Assembly: GCA_016708435.1 (NCBI GenBank)
Contig: JADJFV010000004.1
Location: forward strand, 344,092-408,091
Reading direction: 5' to 3'
DNA length: 64,000 bases
Source of the DNA: Leptospiraceae bacterium
GTDB taxonomy: Bacteria > Spirochaetota > Leptospiria > Leptospirales > Leptospiraceae
Both the position numbers and the translations under genes were made by a program. Every line of letters starts with the position of its first letter. Within the stretch, counting starts at the first letter, position 1. The notes under the pieces were generated by a model, which saw nothing but the letters and a program-made list of their open reading frames with translations, made no database searches and had not been told where the DNA came from. Of the stretch, positions 26,505 to 37,497 are shown piece by piece.

Positions 26505-27617
26505 TTATTCTTTTCCTAGCGGCAAAGTAAAAGTAAACGTAGATCCTTTGCCTAGTTCACTTTCTACGCGAATCGTTCCACCTTGTATTTCTACGAATTC
26601 TTGACATAGAATCAGTCCGAGTCCTGTGCCTTTTTCTTTGTCCGTTCCGAGACTACTAAATTTAGAATCTATTCTAAAGATTTTACTTAGATTTTTGGGA
26701 CTAATTCCTATACCTGTATCTGAAATGGAAATTTCTAAAAAATCTCCTTCTATTTTAGTGGATACTATTATTTTGCCTCCAGGATGAGTGAACTTGATTG
26801 CATTAGTTAATAGATTGCGAACGATCGTATTGGATAAAGCTTCATCCGCAAACACAGTATCTTGATCAGTGAGGTTTCTTTCGATGGTAATATTCTTGTT
26901 AAATGCGTTGCTAGTAACAATAGGAATGGTAGAGCATAAAAGTTTGTTAAAAGACAAGTTTCTTGGGCTAACGACTATTTCGCCTGTTTGTGATTTTGCC
27001 CATTGCGCTAAATTTTCAATAAGAGATAACGCTGATTTTGCGGAACTGAATATCAGTTGACTATATTGTAAGAAAGTTGACTCATTTAGCCTTTCACTAT
27101 CTTTTAATGCATTTTCCATGATTTCGGATAATCCCATTATACCGGCGAATGGATTACGCAGATCATGCGCAATTATTTTAAAAAACTTATCCTTTGTAGC
27201 ATTGAGTTCTTCTAGTTTTGTTCGAGATTCTTTTATTTCAATATGAGTGGCTACTCGCATAAATAGTTCAGCAGGATTAAGAGGTTTCGTAATATAGTCC
27301 ACTGCGCCGAGTTCAAAACCATGCACTATTTTTTCTGGCTCAGTGACTGCTGTTAAGAATATTACAGGAATTTCTTTTGTTGAAGGATCGGACTTTAGAT
27401 TTTTACATACTTCAAATCCATCCATTTCGGGCATTTGGATATCAAGTAAAATTAAATCGGGAGTTTTTGCTTTTACTGATTCGAGTGCTTCTTTGCCAGA
27501 GGTTGCAACACTTATATTATAGCCTTTGCTATAAAGCATATTGCCCAATACTTGAATGTTCTTTGTTGTATCGTCAACAATTAAAATTAAAGGCTTTTTC
27601 TTTGATTCCATTGTCAT
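26505..27617 (-). CDS. Response-regulator/histidine-kinase fusion (REC-HisKA-HATPase)
   Basis: A 370-residue cytoplasmic protein. A receiver domain comes first ([15 protein letters not shown], phospho-Asp in [34 protein letters not shown], Lys in YITKPLNP). A histidine kinase with H-box [10 protein letters not shown] (about residue 150) follows, with ATPase motifs [26 protein letters not shown] and KGTGLGLIL. This order lets phosphorylation of the receiver control a kinase. Its ATG overlaps the stop of the GAF/PAS kinase by 4 bases. Its receiver is a close relative of the one in the SpoIIE protein at 37498. Confidence 0.93.
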   Translation of the reverse strand: MTMESKKKPLILIVDDTTKNIQVLGNMLYSKGYNISVATSGKEALESVKAKTPDLILLDIQMPEMDGFEVCKNLKSDPSTKEIPVIFLTAVTEPEKIVHGFELGAVDYITKPLNPAELFMRVATHIEIKESRTKLEELNATKDKFFKIIAHDLRNPFAGIMGLSEIMENALKDSERLNESTFLQYSQLIFSSAKSALSLIENLAQWAKSQTGEIVVSPRNLSFNKLLCSTIPIVTSNAFNKNITIERNLTDQDTVFADEALSNTIVRNLLTNAIKFTHPGGKIIVSTKIEGDFLEISISDTGIGISPKNLSKIFRIDSKFSSLGTDKEKGTGLGLILCQEFVEIQGGTIRVESELGKGSTFTFTLPLGKE

Positions 27618-30022
27618 TCCTTACTTATATAAATTGATAGTTGTCCCAAAATACTATAAATGCTGTCTATGTTAAATGTTGTGGTGCTTTCTCTTAATTG
27701 CTGGCAGAATGTTTTCAATTGAGGAATATTTTTATTATCCGCAAATGCTTCCAATTCTTTTACAAGATCAATCAGTTCATCAATGACTAATACTTTTTTC
27801 AGTTTCGTAACTCTGGGTAAAAATTTTTGCATTAGAGCTGTTCTGTATTCATGCAAAAGTATAGAATCTTCTATTTCGAAAAGTCCTAATTCCTTTTTTG
27901 AAATTACAGTATTTCTTAATGGTTCTTCGCTCTTTATAAAATCATAGACTACTTTTACATTTTGCAGAGTAAGAGTAAACGTTGTTCCTTTTCCGGTTTC
28001 ACTGGTTAATGAAATATTGCCTCCCATCAAATGAATTAATTTCTTTGAAATAGAAAGTCCAAGTCCTGTTCCACCATATTTTTTAGAATTCTGTCCTCTA
28101 ACTTGTGAGAATGATTCAAAAATTTCATCTTGCTCATCTTTCGGGATTCCAATTCCAGTGTCCTCAATTTTAATAATTAAGTCAATTGTCTCCGGTTTGA
28201 TTTCCTCAGATTCCGCCGAGATGAATACTCTTACAGATCCAACGTCTGTAAATTTAATTGCATTTCCAATTAGATTTAATAGAACTTGTCTTAATCTTGT
28301 TTCGTCTAGAAGGAGAGTCTTTGGAACGTTTGGTTCGATTTCAATTGCAAGACTGATATTTTTCTGAGAGATATTATAAGAAAAAATGATTTTCATTTCT
28401 TCCAAAATTCTATTTAGATTGCATGGATTATAATTCATTTCAATCTTACCAGATTCAATCTTCGATAAATCGAGGAAATCATTGATTAGCCGCAATAGCA
28501 TTTGACCGGTGATTGAAATTGAATTTGCATAATATGCTAGGTTTTTATCTTCTAGTTTAGAATGAAGTAATTCTGAAAATCCCAGAATTGCATTCATAGG
28601 AGTTCTAATTTCATGACTCATATTTGCAAGAAACTCAGATTTCGCATTATTAGCCGCTTCGGTTGCTTTCATTGCTTTTTTTAGAGACTCTTCAATTAGT
28701 TTGCGCTCTGTGATATTTGCATGTGTAATTACCACACCTTTTCCTTGACCTAATATGGGACGCACACGCATTAAGAACCAACGCTTTTCAATCGGTGAAT
28801 GGCAGGGATATTCTAAACTATATTCGGGTAATTCCCCATTCATTACTGAGCGGATTCCCTTATTAGCCTCATCAGCTTCTTCTCCGTTTGCGTAATCGGG
28901 AGCTTTGGAGCATACATCAATGTAATTAATACCAATAAAATTGACTTTGGGAGAGCATCCGTTTTCAAGAGCAAATTTTTTCCATGCTTTATTTACAGTA
29001 ATTATAAAACCGTTTGAATCAAGCACAACTAGGTGTTGGGAAAGGGAATCGATTATGCTGATGTTAAAAATATTACTATGAGCTAATGCAGAATTAGAAT
29101 CTAAAAGAGCTTTTTCGAGTTCCTTTCGCTTTTCAATATTTCTAGAAATTCCCATTAATTCAATATCGCCATTAGAAGCATGTTGAAGGTGCACAGTAAT
29201 TTCAACCCAAATGTTGTTTCCGTTTTTACATTTTTGATGAACTTCAATAGTTTTGTATTTTTTTTGATTTGGGTTTCGTAAAAATTCTTCTAGCAATTCG
29301 GGCAAAAGCTTATTAGTTGCTTCAGCTGATTCTTTTTCTAAACTGTTCTCAATGTTCAATTGCATTGCTTCTTCAACAGTGTGTCCAGATAGATGAATAC
29401 TAGATGGACTTACATAAGTCATTTTGTTTTGTGTATGATTTTGAATCCAAATTACATCAGAAATATTCTCTGCAAGCAGTCTGTATTTTTCTTTTGCTTC
29501 AAAAAGTTCCTCATTCATTGTTTCATATTTTAGATTGCTCTGTTTTAAGTTTTTGTTAGAATGCAACAGGGACAAATCCAATTCGATTACTTTTTTGAAT
29601 TGTAACAATAGCATTTCATTCTGCGATGAAAAATAATTCTCCTTATTGTCTAAAACGCAAATTGTGCCAAACGGTTGATTATCGGGTAGATTGATAGGAA
29701 AGCCTAGATAGCTAATCATTCCAAGTTTAATATCAGGATTTTTGTCCCAATTCTTATCCATTAAAGCATTAGGGACGAGCAACTTCTTTTGAGTCTTTAT
29801 TACAGTTTCGCAATATAGTCCATACCATTTTTCTTCATGACCGACTTGATAGGGATTATTCTTTGACTTACTAGAAGTTAAAACTTCCATAGATTCGTTT
29901 TCCATTTTCATTATTAGAGCAGCCGGAACATCTACAATCTCAGCTAATAGATCAGCTAGTTCTTGCCATTTTTCTATCAGTGGATCAGGAATTACAATAG
30001 AGGATTCTTTCATAGTTTTCAT
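27614..30022 (-). CDS. GAF-PAS-PAS histidine kinase with C-terminal Hpt-like helical tail
   Basis: An 802-residue soluble sensor kinase. A GAF-like region (about residues 12-160, [20 protein letters not shown]) is followed by two PAS domains ([40 protein letters not shown]), HisKA ([20 protein letters not shown], about residue 467) and HATPase ([37 protein letters not shown]). The last ~100 residues ([20 protein letters not shown] to the end) match the tails of the two 7TM-DISM kinases below. No receiver domain. It is coupled by ATGA to the REC-kinase gene, suggesting they form a pair. Confidence 0.92.
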   Translation of the reverse strand: MKTMKESSIVIPDPLIEKWQELADLLAEIVDVPAALIMKMENESMEVLTSSKSKNNPYQVGHEEKWYGLYCETVIKTQKKLLVPNALMDKNWDKNPDIKLGMISYLGFPINLPDNQPFGTICVLDNKENYFSSQNEMLLLQFKKVIELDLSLLHSNKNLKQSNLKYETMNEELFEAKEKYRLLAENISDVIWIQNHTQNKMTYVSPSSIHLSGHTVEEAMQLNIENSLEKESAEATNKLLPELLEEFLRNPNQKKYKTIEVHQKCKNGNNIWVEITVHLQHASNGDIELMGISRNIEKRKELEKALLDSNSALAHSNIFNISIIDSLSQHLVVLDSNGFIITVNKAWKKFALENGCSPKVNFIGINYIDVCSKAPDYANGEEADEANKGIRSVMNGELPEYSLEYPCHSPIEKRWFLMRVRPILGQGKGVVITHANITERKLIEESLKKAMKATEAANNAKSEFLANMSHEIRTPMNAILGFSELLHSKLEDKNLAYYANSISITGQMLLRLINDFLDLSKIESGKIEMNYNPCNLNRILEEMKIIFSYNISQKNISLAIEIEPNVPKTLLLDETRLRQVLLNLIGNAIKFTDVGSVRVFISAESEEIKPETIDLIIKIEDTGIGIPKDEQDEIFESFSQVRGQNSKKYGGTGLGLSISKKLIHLMGGNISLTSETGKGTTFTLTLQNVKVVYDFIKSEEPLRNTVISKKELGLFEIEDSILLHEYRTALMQKFLPRVTKLKKVLVIDELIDLVKELEAFADNKNIPQLKTFCQQLRESTTTFNIDSIYSILGQLSIYISKE

Positions 30023-30110
30023 TTTTTAATAATTCGTCCGTATACTTTCATTTTATTGTAGCTACCTCGCTTAAAAATGCCACGCTGGAACACTATTTTC
30101 TTAGGCATTC

Positions 30111-33100
30111 TTATTTACTAATATATTCTGATAGCTCTTGCAATATTTCGAAAATTCTATCAATATTAAATGTAGCAATGCTTTCATTTAGTTTTTTGCA
30201 TGCTGCTTTCAATTGAGTATTATTTTTATTTTCCGAAAATACTTCAAGATTCTTTACTAAATCAACCAACTCATCAATGATTAATGATTTTTGTAATCTT
30301 AAAATCTGGGGCATAAAGGTTTGAAGCAAATAAGTCTTATCCTCTATTAGTAAGGTATCATCGGAGCTAATAGAGATTAATTCTTTTTCGATTGATTTCT
30401 CTTTCTTTTCTGCTTTTCTTTCGTAAGGTAAATATTTTATTAGAAGTTCTAATAAGTCAAATTTGAAAACTGGCTTTAATAAAAAATCATTTACTACATT
30501 ATTAAATTTTTCTTTTTTAAATTTACTTCCAGAGGCAGTGATTGCGATAATTGGAATATCTTTTAAATCATTGTCCAACTTTAAAATATTCGCTGCTGTG
30601 TAACCATCCATAACGGGCATTTGCATATCCATTAGAATTAAATCTGGGCGACGCTTGCGGGCAATGTCAATACATTCTTCTCCATTTTCTGATTCAATCA
30701 TTGTAACATTAAATGGTTTTAAAAACCCTTGTAAAACTTGCCGATTGATAGAAATATCTTCTGCGATTAAGATAAGGGGATTCTTAAATTGAATTTCTTT
30801 TAGCCAACTTTTATTTTGTTCTGTTTCTTTTTCGATGTTTAGATTCCCAATCGGAATATCAATGAGAGAAACAAGGAATGTAGTTCCCTTTCCATATTCA
30901 CTTTCCACTGAAATTTTCCCACCTAGAATCTCTACTAATCGCTGAGTGATAGTCAATCCAAGACCAGTTCCTCCATAGAGAGTATAATTTTGATTAGCCA
31001 CCTGTGTAAACGGTTCAAAGATTCGATTCAATTCTTCTTTTGGTATTCCAATTCCTGAATCAGTAACAGTGAAATTCAAATTAACCTTACTTGTGTCTTC
31101 TTCTTTAAAATTAGTATTAATATTTATTTCAACACCACCTTTATGAGTAAATTTTACAGCATTCCCAATGAGGTTAAATAGTATTTGCCTTAAATATTTC
31201 TCATCTATGAGAATACTTTTAGGAGTATTTTGTGAAACAGTAAAAGTTAAGCCAATTCCTTTTTCTGTTGCTTTCATTAGAAAAATAGATTGCACTTCTT
31301 TTAATAGAGTATTTAAATTTATAGGTTGCGGGTTTACAACAATCCGACCAGCTTCTACTTTAGATATATCTAATATATCATTTATTAAGTTTAGAAGAAC
31401 ATTGCTACTTTGAATAATATTATTTAAATATTCTGTAAAAACTATATTTTCTTCTGCTTTCTCTTGTAAGAGAGTAGAGAAACCTACAATAGCATTGAGC
31501 GGTGTTCGAATTTCATGACTCATATTAGCAAGAAATTCACTCTTGGCTCTATTCGCTGATTCAGCATCTTCCTTCGCTTTCAGAATTTCCTGTTCTGCTT
31601 TCTTACGAGAAGTAATATCAATATGATGCCAGATTCGGCCATACCTTTTACCGTTTATATAGATAGGAATATAGTCCCGAACATAAAATCTTCCACCACT
31701 GATAGCGACTTCTTCATTTTTTATTGGCAATCCCTGATTTACTAATTCAAGAATACGGGCAAAAGATTTATCGGGAAATTCTGTTATATTTCTAGTTTTA
31801 GTAAATATTTCCTTTGCTGTAAGTCCCAGCAAACTATCAGGCGAATCTGTCAAATCAAATAGGTCACAAAAGGATTGATTGGCAAATTCAACTCGACCTT
31901 CTTCGCTTACTAATAATATACCTGAATTTAGATTCGAAATGAGAGTATTTATTTTCTGCAGAGCAGCCTGTAGTTTTTCTTCTGCTTTCTTTCTTTCGGT
32001 TACATCTACGAATGTAAGAATTCTGCTATCAGCTAGACTCATACCGGAAATTACCATTGTGCGCACAGTTCCATCCTTACAAGTAACGTTATACTCTAAA
32101 GGCTCGATGTCAGTCCCTTCTTTCTCTGCTTTTAGAGACGCGGCTAGCCAAGTGTTCATAACCCAGTTTCGGTATTCCAAATCTGGATAGGCGTGTTCCA
32201 ACCATTTTTCGAAATTGGGAGTATCTTCGAGAGTATAACCGAATGTGGACTTAAATCGTTCATTGATAAAAAAGAGTTCATCTTTAGAATTTGCAAGACC
32301 CATAGCAATTGGCATTTTTTCTATTAGAATGCGAAACTTTTGTTCGCTATCACGTAACGCATCCTCTATTTGCTTTTGCTCTGAAATATCCGTGCGGACA
32401 GAAAAGTATTGAGCAATATTTCCATTCTGATCTAAAAAAGGAACTATCGTGCTTTGAACCCAGTAAAGAGATCCGTCCTTTGCTCGATTTTGAATTATTC
32501 CTTTCCAAATTTTTTTACTTTGAATTGTCTCCCATAGATCTTGGAAAAATTCTTTTGAATGATATCCTGAATTTACAATTTTATGGGTTTTCCCAATAAT
32601 TTCTTCTCTTGCATATTTCGAAAGCTTACAAAACTGTTCGTTTGCGTAAGTGATCTTGCCCAAAGTATCTGTTACTGCAACTATCGTATGGTGATCCAAT
32701 GCAAATTTAAAATCTAAAAGTATTTTCTCTACTTCCATGCGCTTTGAAATATCTTCGATAAGTTCTCTTGTTTTTTCTTCTACCTTCCTTTCCAAAATTT
32801 GATTTTGATTTTTAACGAGATGTAAATTTTCTTCTCGCATTGAGTTAATTCTATCGCCTAACGCAATCGAAAACATCAAGGACTCCATTCCAATGCCAAA
32901 TATAAGTGCATTTCTATTAAAAAAATTATATTCGACAATTCCATTTATTGTCATAAAGTAAAACATTAAACCTATTATAACCCAAATCCAAGCGAAAATG
33001 TAAAAACGAGAGTTCGTTTTCGAGTTCTTAACTGATAAATATACACTCATAAAAAATAGGATAAATATTTCTAATAAGCTAAGAATTTGAGAAGGTAATA

Positions 33101-34052
33101 CCAATTTGAAATGCGGGATAATTGAAAAACCATCTAGAAATACAATAATGAGCATTAAATATATACTCAACAATTGAGCTACAAATTTAAAAATAGGTGT
33201 TCGATTCAAGTTTAAAAAATGAATGGCAAAGATACCACTGAAGACAAAGCTAAAATTGATCCAAACATAGGAATGAGAATTTAGGTAAGTATAGATTTCT
33301 TTATTGGAAACAAAATTCAGAAGAGAATAATTATGAATAAAAGCAACGGACGGGAGAGTGAAAAAAATATACATGGCATACCATAAATAGGTATTGTCCT
33401 TCGTAACAAAGAGTAGAAATAGATTGTATAAAAGCATACCAATCATTAATCCAATAAAGCTTGCAATTAAAAAATCCTGCTTGGTTTTATTTTGACCTAA
33501 TGATAAAATGCTTCCCACTTGAATGGGAACTACAATTGGTCTTTGGGTATAAATACGGATATAAATAATTTGCATTTCTATTTGATTGCCCAATGGCAAC
33601 CAAAATAAATTTGTAGGATATGCTTTGTTAGCCTCAGGACGCAGGATACCTGTTTCTGTGACTAATTCATATTTGCCGTTTCGATAAGCGTAATAGTCTA
33701 TGGTCCAGAGAAATGTGCTTCCTAGTTCTAACCATGCATCTTTACCTGTTTGATTTTCGATATTCAGTTTAAGCCAAAACGCGCTGTCGGTCGGTCTTTT
33801 CGTAAATACAGTGTTTTGATTTAACTGAAACTGACTTTGTATTTCTGGTTTCAGAATATCTTCGATGGAAAGTTTTCCTTCTTTGTCTTCTAAGAAGGAA
33901 GTTTGTTTTCCTACTAATAGTAGGTCTGATTCGTTTTGGAATTGGATTGCATTTTCAGTGGTCTGGTCTGCAAATAAATTATCTCCGAATGAAAACAATA
34001 AAAAAAATGCGATAGCCGGTATAATGCTTTTTATTCTTTGCTGCAAAATCAT
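30111..34052 (-). CDS. 7TM-DISM hybrid histidine kinase with three PAS domains
   Basis: A membrane sensor of 1313 residues from the ATG at 34052; four more residues could be added from a TTG at 34064. Order: signal/anchor, an extracytoplasmic 7TMR-DISMED2 domain (residues ~40-180, SAFWLKLNIENQTGKDAWLE), seven membrane helices (~190-400), a coiled coil, three PAS domains (TYANEQFCKLSKYAREEIIG; MPIAMGLANSKDELFFINER; LNSGILLVSEEGRVEFANQS), HisKA ([16 protein letters not shown]), HATPase (NLIGNAVKFTHKGG, GTGLGLTI), receiver (LILMDMQMPVMDGY) and an Hpt-like tail. The DISM domain is expected to bind a ligand, possibly a carbohydrate. It is a paralogue of the 34287-37469 kinase. Confidence 0.93.
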   Translation of the reverse strand: MILQQRIKSIIPAIAFFLLFSFGDNLFADQTTENAIQFQNESDLLLVGKQTSFLEDKEGKLSIEDILKPEIQSQFQLNQNTVFTKRPTDSAFWLKLNIENQTGKDAWLELGSTFLWTIDYYAYRNGKYELVTETGILRPEANKAYPTNLFWLPLGNQIEMQIIYIRIYTQRPIVVPIQVGSILSLGQNKTKQDFLIASFIGLMIGMLLYNLFLLFVTKDNTYLWYAMYIFFTLPSVAFIHNYSLLNFVSNKEIYTYLNSHSYVWINFSFVFSGIFAIHFLNLNRTPIFKFVAQLLSIYLMLIIVFLDGFSIIPHFKLVLPSQILSLLEIFILFFMSVYLSVKNSKTNSRFYIFAWIWVIIGLMFYFMTINGIVEYNFFNRNALIFGIGMESLMFSIALGDRINSMREENLHLVKNQNQILERKVEEKTRELIEDISKRMEVEKILLDFKFALDHHTIVAVTDTLGKITYANEQFCKLSKYAREEIIGKTHKIVNSGYHSKEFFQDLWETIQSKKIWKGIIQNRAKDGSLYWVQSTIVPFLDQNGNIAQYFSVRTDISEQKQIEDALRDSEQKFRILIEKMPIAMGLANSKDELFFINERFKSTFGYTLEDTPNFEKWLEHAYPDLEYRNWVMNTWLAASLKAEKEGTDIEPLEYNVTCKDGTVRTMVISGMSLADSRILTFVDVTERKKAEEKLQAALQKINTLISNLNSGILLVSEEGRVEFANQSFCDLFDLTDSPDSLLGLTAKEIFTKTRNITEFPDKSFARILELVNQGLPIKNEEVAISGGRFYVRDYIPIYINGKRYGRIWHHIDITSRKKAEQEILKAKEDAESANRAKSEFLANMSHEIRTPLNAIVGFSTLLQEKAEENIVFTEYLNNIIQSSNVLLNLINDILDISKVEAGRIVVNPQPINLNTLLKEVQSIFLMKATEKGIGLTFTVSQNTPKSILIDEKYLRQILFNLIGNAVKFTHKGGVEININTNFKEEDTSKVNLNFTVTDSGIGIPKEELNRIFEPFTQVANQNYTLYGGTGLGLTITQRLVEILGGKISVESEYGKGTTFLVSLIDIPIGNLNIEKETEQNKSWLKEIQFKNPLILIAEDISINRQVLQGFLKPFNVTMIESENGEECIDIARKRRPDLILMDMQMPVMDGYTAANILKLDNDLKDIPIIAITASGSKFKKEKFNNVVNDFLLKPVFKFDLLELLIKYLPYERKAEKKEKSIEKELISISSDDTLLIEDKTYLLQTFMPQILRLQKSLIIDELVDLVKNLEVFSENKNNTQLKAACKKLNESIATFNIDRIFEILQELSEYISK

Positions 34053-34078
34053 TGAATTAACCAATTCTGGTATATCTC

Positions 34079-34107
34079 TATCAAATCAAAGCTTGCCTGC
34101 TTGTCAA
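34079..34107 (-). promoter_or_regulatory. Putative promoter of the three-PAS kinase
   Basis: On the minus strand, TTGACA (34107-34102) is followed after 17 bases by TTGATA (34084-34079), 27 bases before the ATG at 34052. The same -35, spacer length and -10 recur at 38755-38727, and a 22-base block around the -10 is identical between the two copies. That conservation supports a real promoter although the -10 is weak. Confidence 0.55.
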
Positions 34108-34209
34108 TTGGAAACGATTGCGTTTGTAGCTGAAAGAATTGATTCGCTATAAAAATAGGCTCATATGTGAATTAATAGCCAATTTAATTTGGATAAGTTA
34201 TTGTTTTCT

Positions 34210-34233
34210 GTACTGTTAAGAATACTGATAGAT
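34210..34233. repeat. Two 12-bp 'tactg' repeats upstream of kinase gene
   Basis: The + strand shows gtactgttaaga then atactgatagat, with tactg at 34211 and 34223 (12-base period). They match four copies with the same period at 38847-38894 in the other duplicated upstream region. A repeated regulator-binding site is possible. Confidence 0.45.
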
Positions 34234-34286
34234 TTTTTATAATATCATCTATGATAAAATGTGAATATTTTTGGTTGATCCCATAT

Positions 34287-37200
34287 TTACTCCTTGCCTA
34301 GGTAGATAGTTAATTGCCCTAAAATTTTGTAGATATCTTCTACATTGAATGTCTCAATACTAATGTTCAATCGTGAACAGAATTCTTTTAGTTTTGAATT
34401 ATTCTTATTATCCGCAAATGTTTCTAATCTATTAACAAATTCGGTTAATTCATCAAGGATTAATGATTTCTGTATTCTTAAAATTTGGGGCATAAAAGAT
34501 TGAAGTAATTCAGTCTTATCCTCTTTCGGTAAGATTTCTTCGGAGCTAATAGATATTAGACTATTATCAATTACATCGCCATTCTTTTCAGTTATTCTTT
34601 CATATGGTAAGTATTTTATGAGAAGTTCTAAAAGGTCAAATTTGAAAACTGGCTTTAATAAAAAATCATTTACTATACTATTAAACTTTTCTTTGTTTAA
34701 TTGACTGCCCGATGCAGTAATTGCTATAATTGGAATGTCCTTTAAATCATTGTCTAACTTTATGATATTAGATGCCGTGTAACCATCCATAATCGGCATT
34801 TGCATATCCATGAGAATTATATCAGGACGATTTTTGCGGGCAATGCTTATACATTCTTCTCCATTTTCTGCTTCAATAATTGTAACATTAGATGGTTTCA
34901 AGTAATCTTTCAATAATTTACGATTGATAGAAATATCCTCTGCGATTATGATAAGCGGATTTTTAAATTGAATTTCTTTTAGCCAACTCTTATTCTGTTT
35001 CGTTTCTTCTTCAAAGTTTAAAGTTCCTACCGGGATATTAAAAAGAGATACAATAAAAGTAGTTCCTTTTTGATATTCACTTTCCAATGAAATATTTCCA
35101 CCGAGTATCTCTACTAACCTTTGAGTGATAGTTAATCCAAGTCCAGTTCCACCGTAAAGAGTATAATTTTGATTAGCCACTTGCGTAAAGGGTTCGAAGA
35201 TGCGATTCAATTCTTCTTTTGGTATTCCAATTCCTGTATCAGTAACAGAGAGGTGTAAGGTTATTTTACTGGTGTCTTCTGGATCATCAAAAGTTTTAAT
35301 ATTTATTTCTACACTTCCCTTATGTGTAAATTTGACAGCATTTCCAATGAGGTTAAATAATATTTGCCTTAAATATTTTTCATCTATCAGAATTCTTTTA
35401 GGAGTATTTTGCGAAATAGTAAAAGTTATATCAATTCCCTTTTCCGTTGCTTTCATTAAAAAGATAGATTGAACTTCTTTCATGAGAGTAGTTAAATTTA
35501 TAGGTTGTGGATTTACAACTAAACGACCTGCTTCTACTTTAGATATATCTAATATATCATTAATCAAATTAAGAAGCACATTACTACTTTGGATAATATT
35601 AATTAAGTAATCTGTAAATACCTTATTCCCTTCCAATTTCTCCTGCAATATAGTTGAGAAGCCTACTATCGCATTGAGTGGAGTTCTGATTTCATGACTC
35701 ATATTAGCAAGAAATTCCGACTTCGCCTTGTTAGCCGCTTCGGCTGCATCCTTTGCTTTTACGACTTCCTCTTCGGCTAGTTTTTGCTCAGTAATATCAG
35801 TGCGGATAGACAGATATTGAGTGATATTTCCATCTGTATTTAAAAAAGGAACTATTGTGCTTTGCACCCAATAAAATGACCCATCCTTTGCTTTGTTACG
35901 AAAGGTTCCTTTCCATACTTTTTTATTTTTGATTGTCTCCCAGAGAGTTTGAAAAAATTCTTTGGGATGATACGCAGAATTTATAATTCTATGATCTTTT
36001 CCAATAAGTTCTTCCCTTGAATATTTCGTAATAGCACAAAACTGCTCATTAGCGTATATTATTTTACCGGAAACATCCGTAATAGCTACTATGGTATGAT
36101 TGTCTAAGGCAAATTTAAAATCCAAAAGAATCTTCTCAACTTCTTTCCGTTTTGAAATATCTGCAATGAGTTCTTTTGTTTTTTCTTCTACTTTCATTTC
36201 TAATATTTCTTTTTGTGATTTTACTAGATGTAAATTTTCGTCTCGCATAATATTGATTCTATCGCCTAACGCAAGAGAGAACATCAATGACTCCATTGCA
36301 ACACCAATTAGTAGAGAGTTTCGAGTTAGGAATGCATATTCAATTATATTATTCATAGTCAGGAAGTAGAATGCTAATCCAAATAAAATCCATATCCACG
36401 CAAGAATGTAAAAAAGGGCATTATTTTTATTTTCTTTAAAGGCTAAATAAAGGCTCATAAAAAAAATTGTAAATATTTCCAATATACTTAGAATCTGATA
36501 TGGAATTACCAGTTTGAAATGAGGCACTATAGAAAAACCATCTAGAACGCTGATAATGAGCATTGAGTATATGCTCATAACTTGAACTAAGATTTTATAT
36601 TTTTTTCTTAGCGTTAGGTTTAAAAAATAAATCGCAAAAATACCACTAAATACAAAGCTTAAATTGACCCAAACATAGGGATGAGTGTTTAGAAAGGAGT
36701 ATATTTCTGGATTAAATGCAAATTTCAAGAACGGGTAATTGCTGATGTAGGTGATGGCAGGAGTAGTGAAAAATACATAAATGGCATACCATAGATAGGT
36801 AATGTCCTTTGTAACAGAAAGCAGAAATAGATTGTATATAAACATGCCTAACATGAGTCCAATGAAACTGGCAATTAAAAAATCTTGCGTTGTTTTATTC
36901 TGTCCTAAAGTTCGAATGCTTCCGACTTGAATCGGAACTGCAATCGGTCTTTGGGTATAAATGCGGATATATACGATTTGCTGCTCTTTTTGATTTCCCA
37001 AAGGCAGCCAAAATAAATTACTCGGATATGCTTTGTTTGCATCAGGACGTATGGATCCCGTTTCTGTGACTAATTCATATTTGCCGTTACGATTTGCATA
37101 ATAATCAATAGTCCATAAAAAGGTGCTTCCTAGTTCTAGCCATGCTTCTTTTCCTGATTGATTTTCGAGTAAGAGTTTTAACCAGTAGGCACTGGACGTT

Positions 37201-37469
37201 GGTCTTTTCGTGAAGACAGTATTTTGATTTAGTTGGAACTGGCTTTGCATTTCTGGTTTCAAAATGTCTTCGATTGAGAGTTTTCCTTCTTTGTCTTCTA
37301 AAAAATAAGTTTGTTTTCCTACTACGAGTAGGTCTGATTCATTTTGAAATAAAATCCTAGATTCAGTTGTTTGGTCAGCGAATAAACGGATGTTTGATAG
37401 AAATAACAATAACAGGATAATTACTATTTTGTGATGGAATTTTCTCAATAAAATCATGGTTGTAAGCAT
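34287..37469 (-). CDS. 7TM-DISM hybrid histidine kinase with one PAS domain
   Basis: A 1060-residue paralogue of the neighbouring kinase. Order: N-terminal hydrophobic anchor, 7TMR-DISMED2 (SAYWLKLLLENQSGKEAWLE), seven membrane helices, one PAS (FALDNHTIVAITDVSGKIIY), HisKA ([20 protein letters not shown]), HATPase (NLIGNAVKFTHKGSVEI, GTGLGLTITQRL), receiver (DIILMDMQMPIMDGY, LLKPVFKFDLLELL) and Hpt-like tail. Compared with the paralogue it lacks two PAS domains. It starts 28 bases after the SpoIIE gene and has no promoter of its own that I can see, so the two are probably co-transcribed. Confidence 0.93.
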   Translation of the reverse strand: MLTTMILLRKFHHKIVIILLLLFLSNIRLFADQTTESRILFQNESDLLVVGKQTYFLEDKEGKLSIEDILKPEMQSQFQLNQNTVFTKRPTSSAYWLKLLLENQSGKEAWLELGSTFLWTIDYYANRNGKYELVTETGSIRPDANKAYPSNLFWLPLGNQKEQQIVYIRIYTQRPIAVPIQVGSIRTLGQNKTTQDFLIASFIGLMLGMFIYNLFLLSVTKDITYLWYAIYVFFTTPAITYISNYPFLKFAFNPEIYSFLNTHPYVWVNLSFVFSGIFAIYFLNLTLRKKYKILVQVMSIYSMLIISVLDGFSIVPHFKLVIPYQILSILEIFTIFFMSLYLAFKENKNNALFYILAWIWILFGLAFYFLTMNNIIEYAFLTRNSLLIGVAMESLMFSLALGDRINIMRDENLHLVKSQKEILEMKVEEKTKELIADISKRKEVEKILLDFKFALDNHTIVAITDVSGKIIYANEQFCAITKYSREELIGKDHRIINSAYHPKEFFQTLWETIKNKKVWKGTFRNKAKDGSFYWVQSTIVPFLNTDGNITQYLSIRTDITEQKLAEEEVVKAKDAAEAANKAKSEFLANMSHEIRTPLNAIVGFSTILQEKLEGNKVFTDYLINIIQSSNVLLNLINDILDISKVEAGRLVVNPQPINLTTLMKEVQSIFLMKATEKGIDITFTISQNTPKRILIDEKYLRQILFNLIGNAVKFTHKGSVEINIKTFDDPEDTSKITLHLSVTDTGIGIPKEELNRIFEPFTQVANQNYTLYGGTGLGLTITQRLVEILGGNISLESEYQKGTTFIVSLFNIPVGTLNFEEETKQNKSWLKEIQFKNPLIIIAEDISINRKLLKDYLKPSNVTIIEAENGEECISIARKNRPDIILMDMQMPIMDGYTASNIIKLDNDLKDIPIIAITASGSQLNKEKFNSIVNDFLLKPVFKFDLLELLIKYLPYERITEKNGDVIDNSLISISSEEILPKEDKTELLQSFMPQILRIQKSLILDELTEFVNRLETFADNKNNSKLKEFCSRLNISIETFNVEDIYKILGQLTIYLGKE

Positions 37470-37497
37470 TATATATGGAAGACTAAGTTTTTTTTGA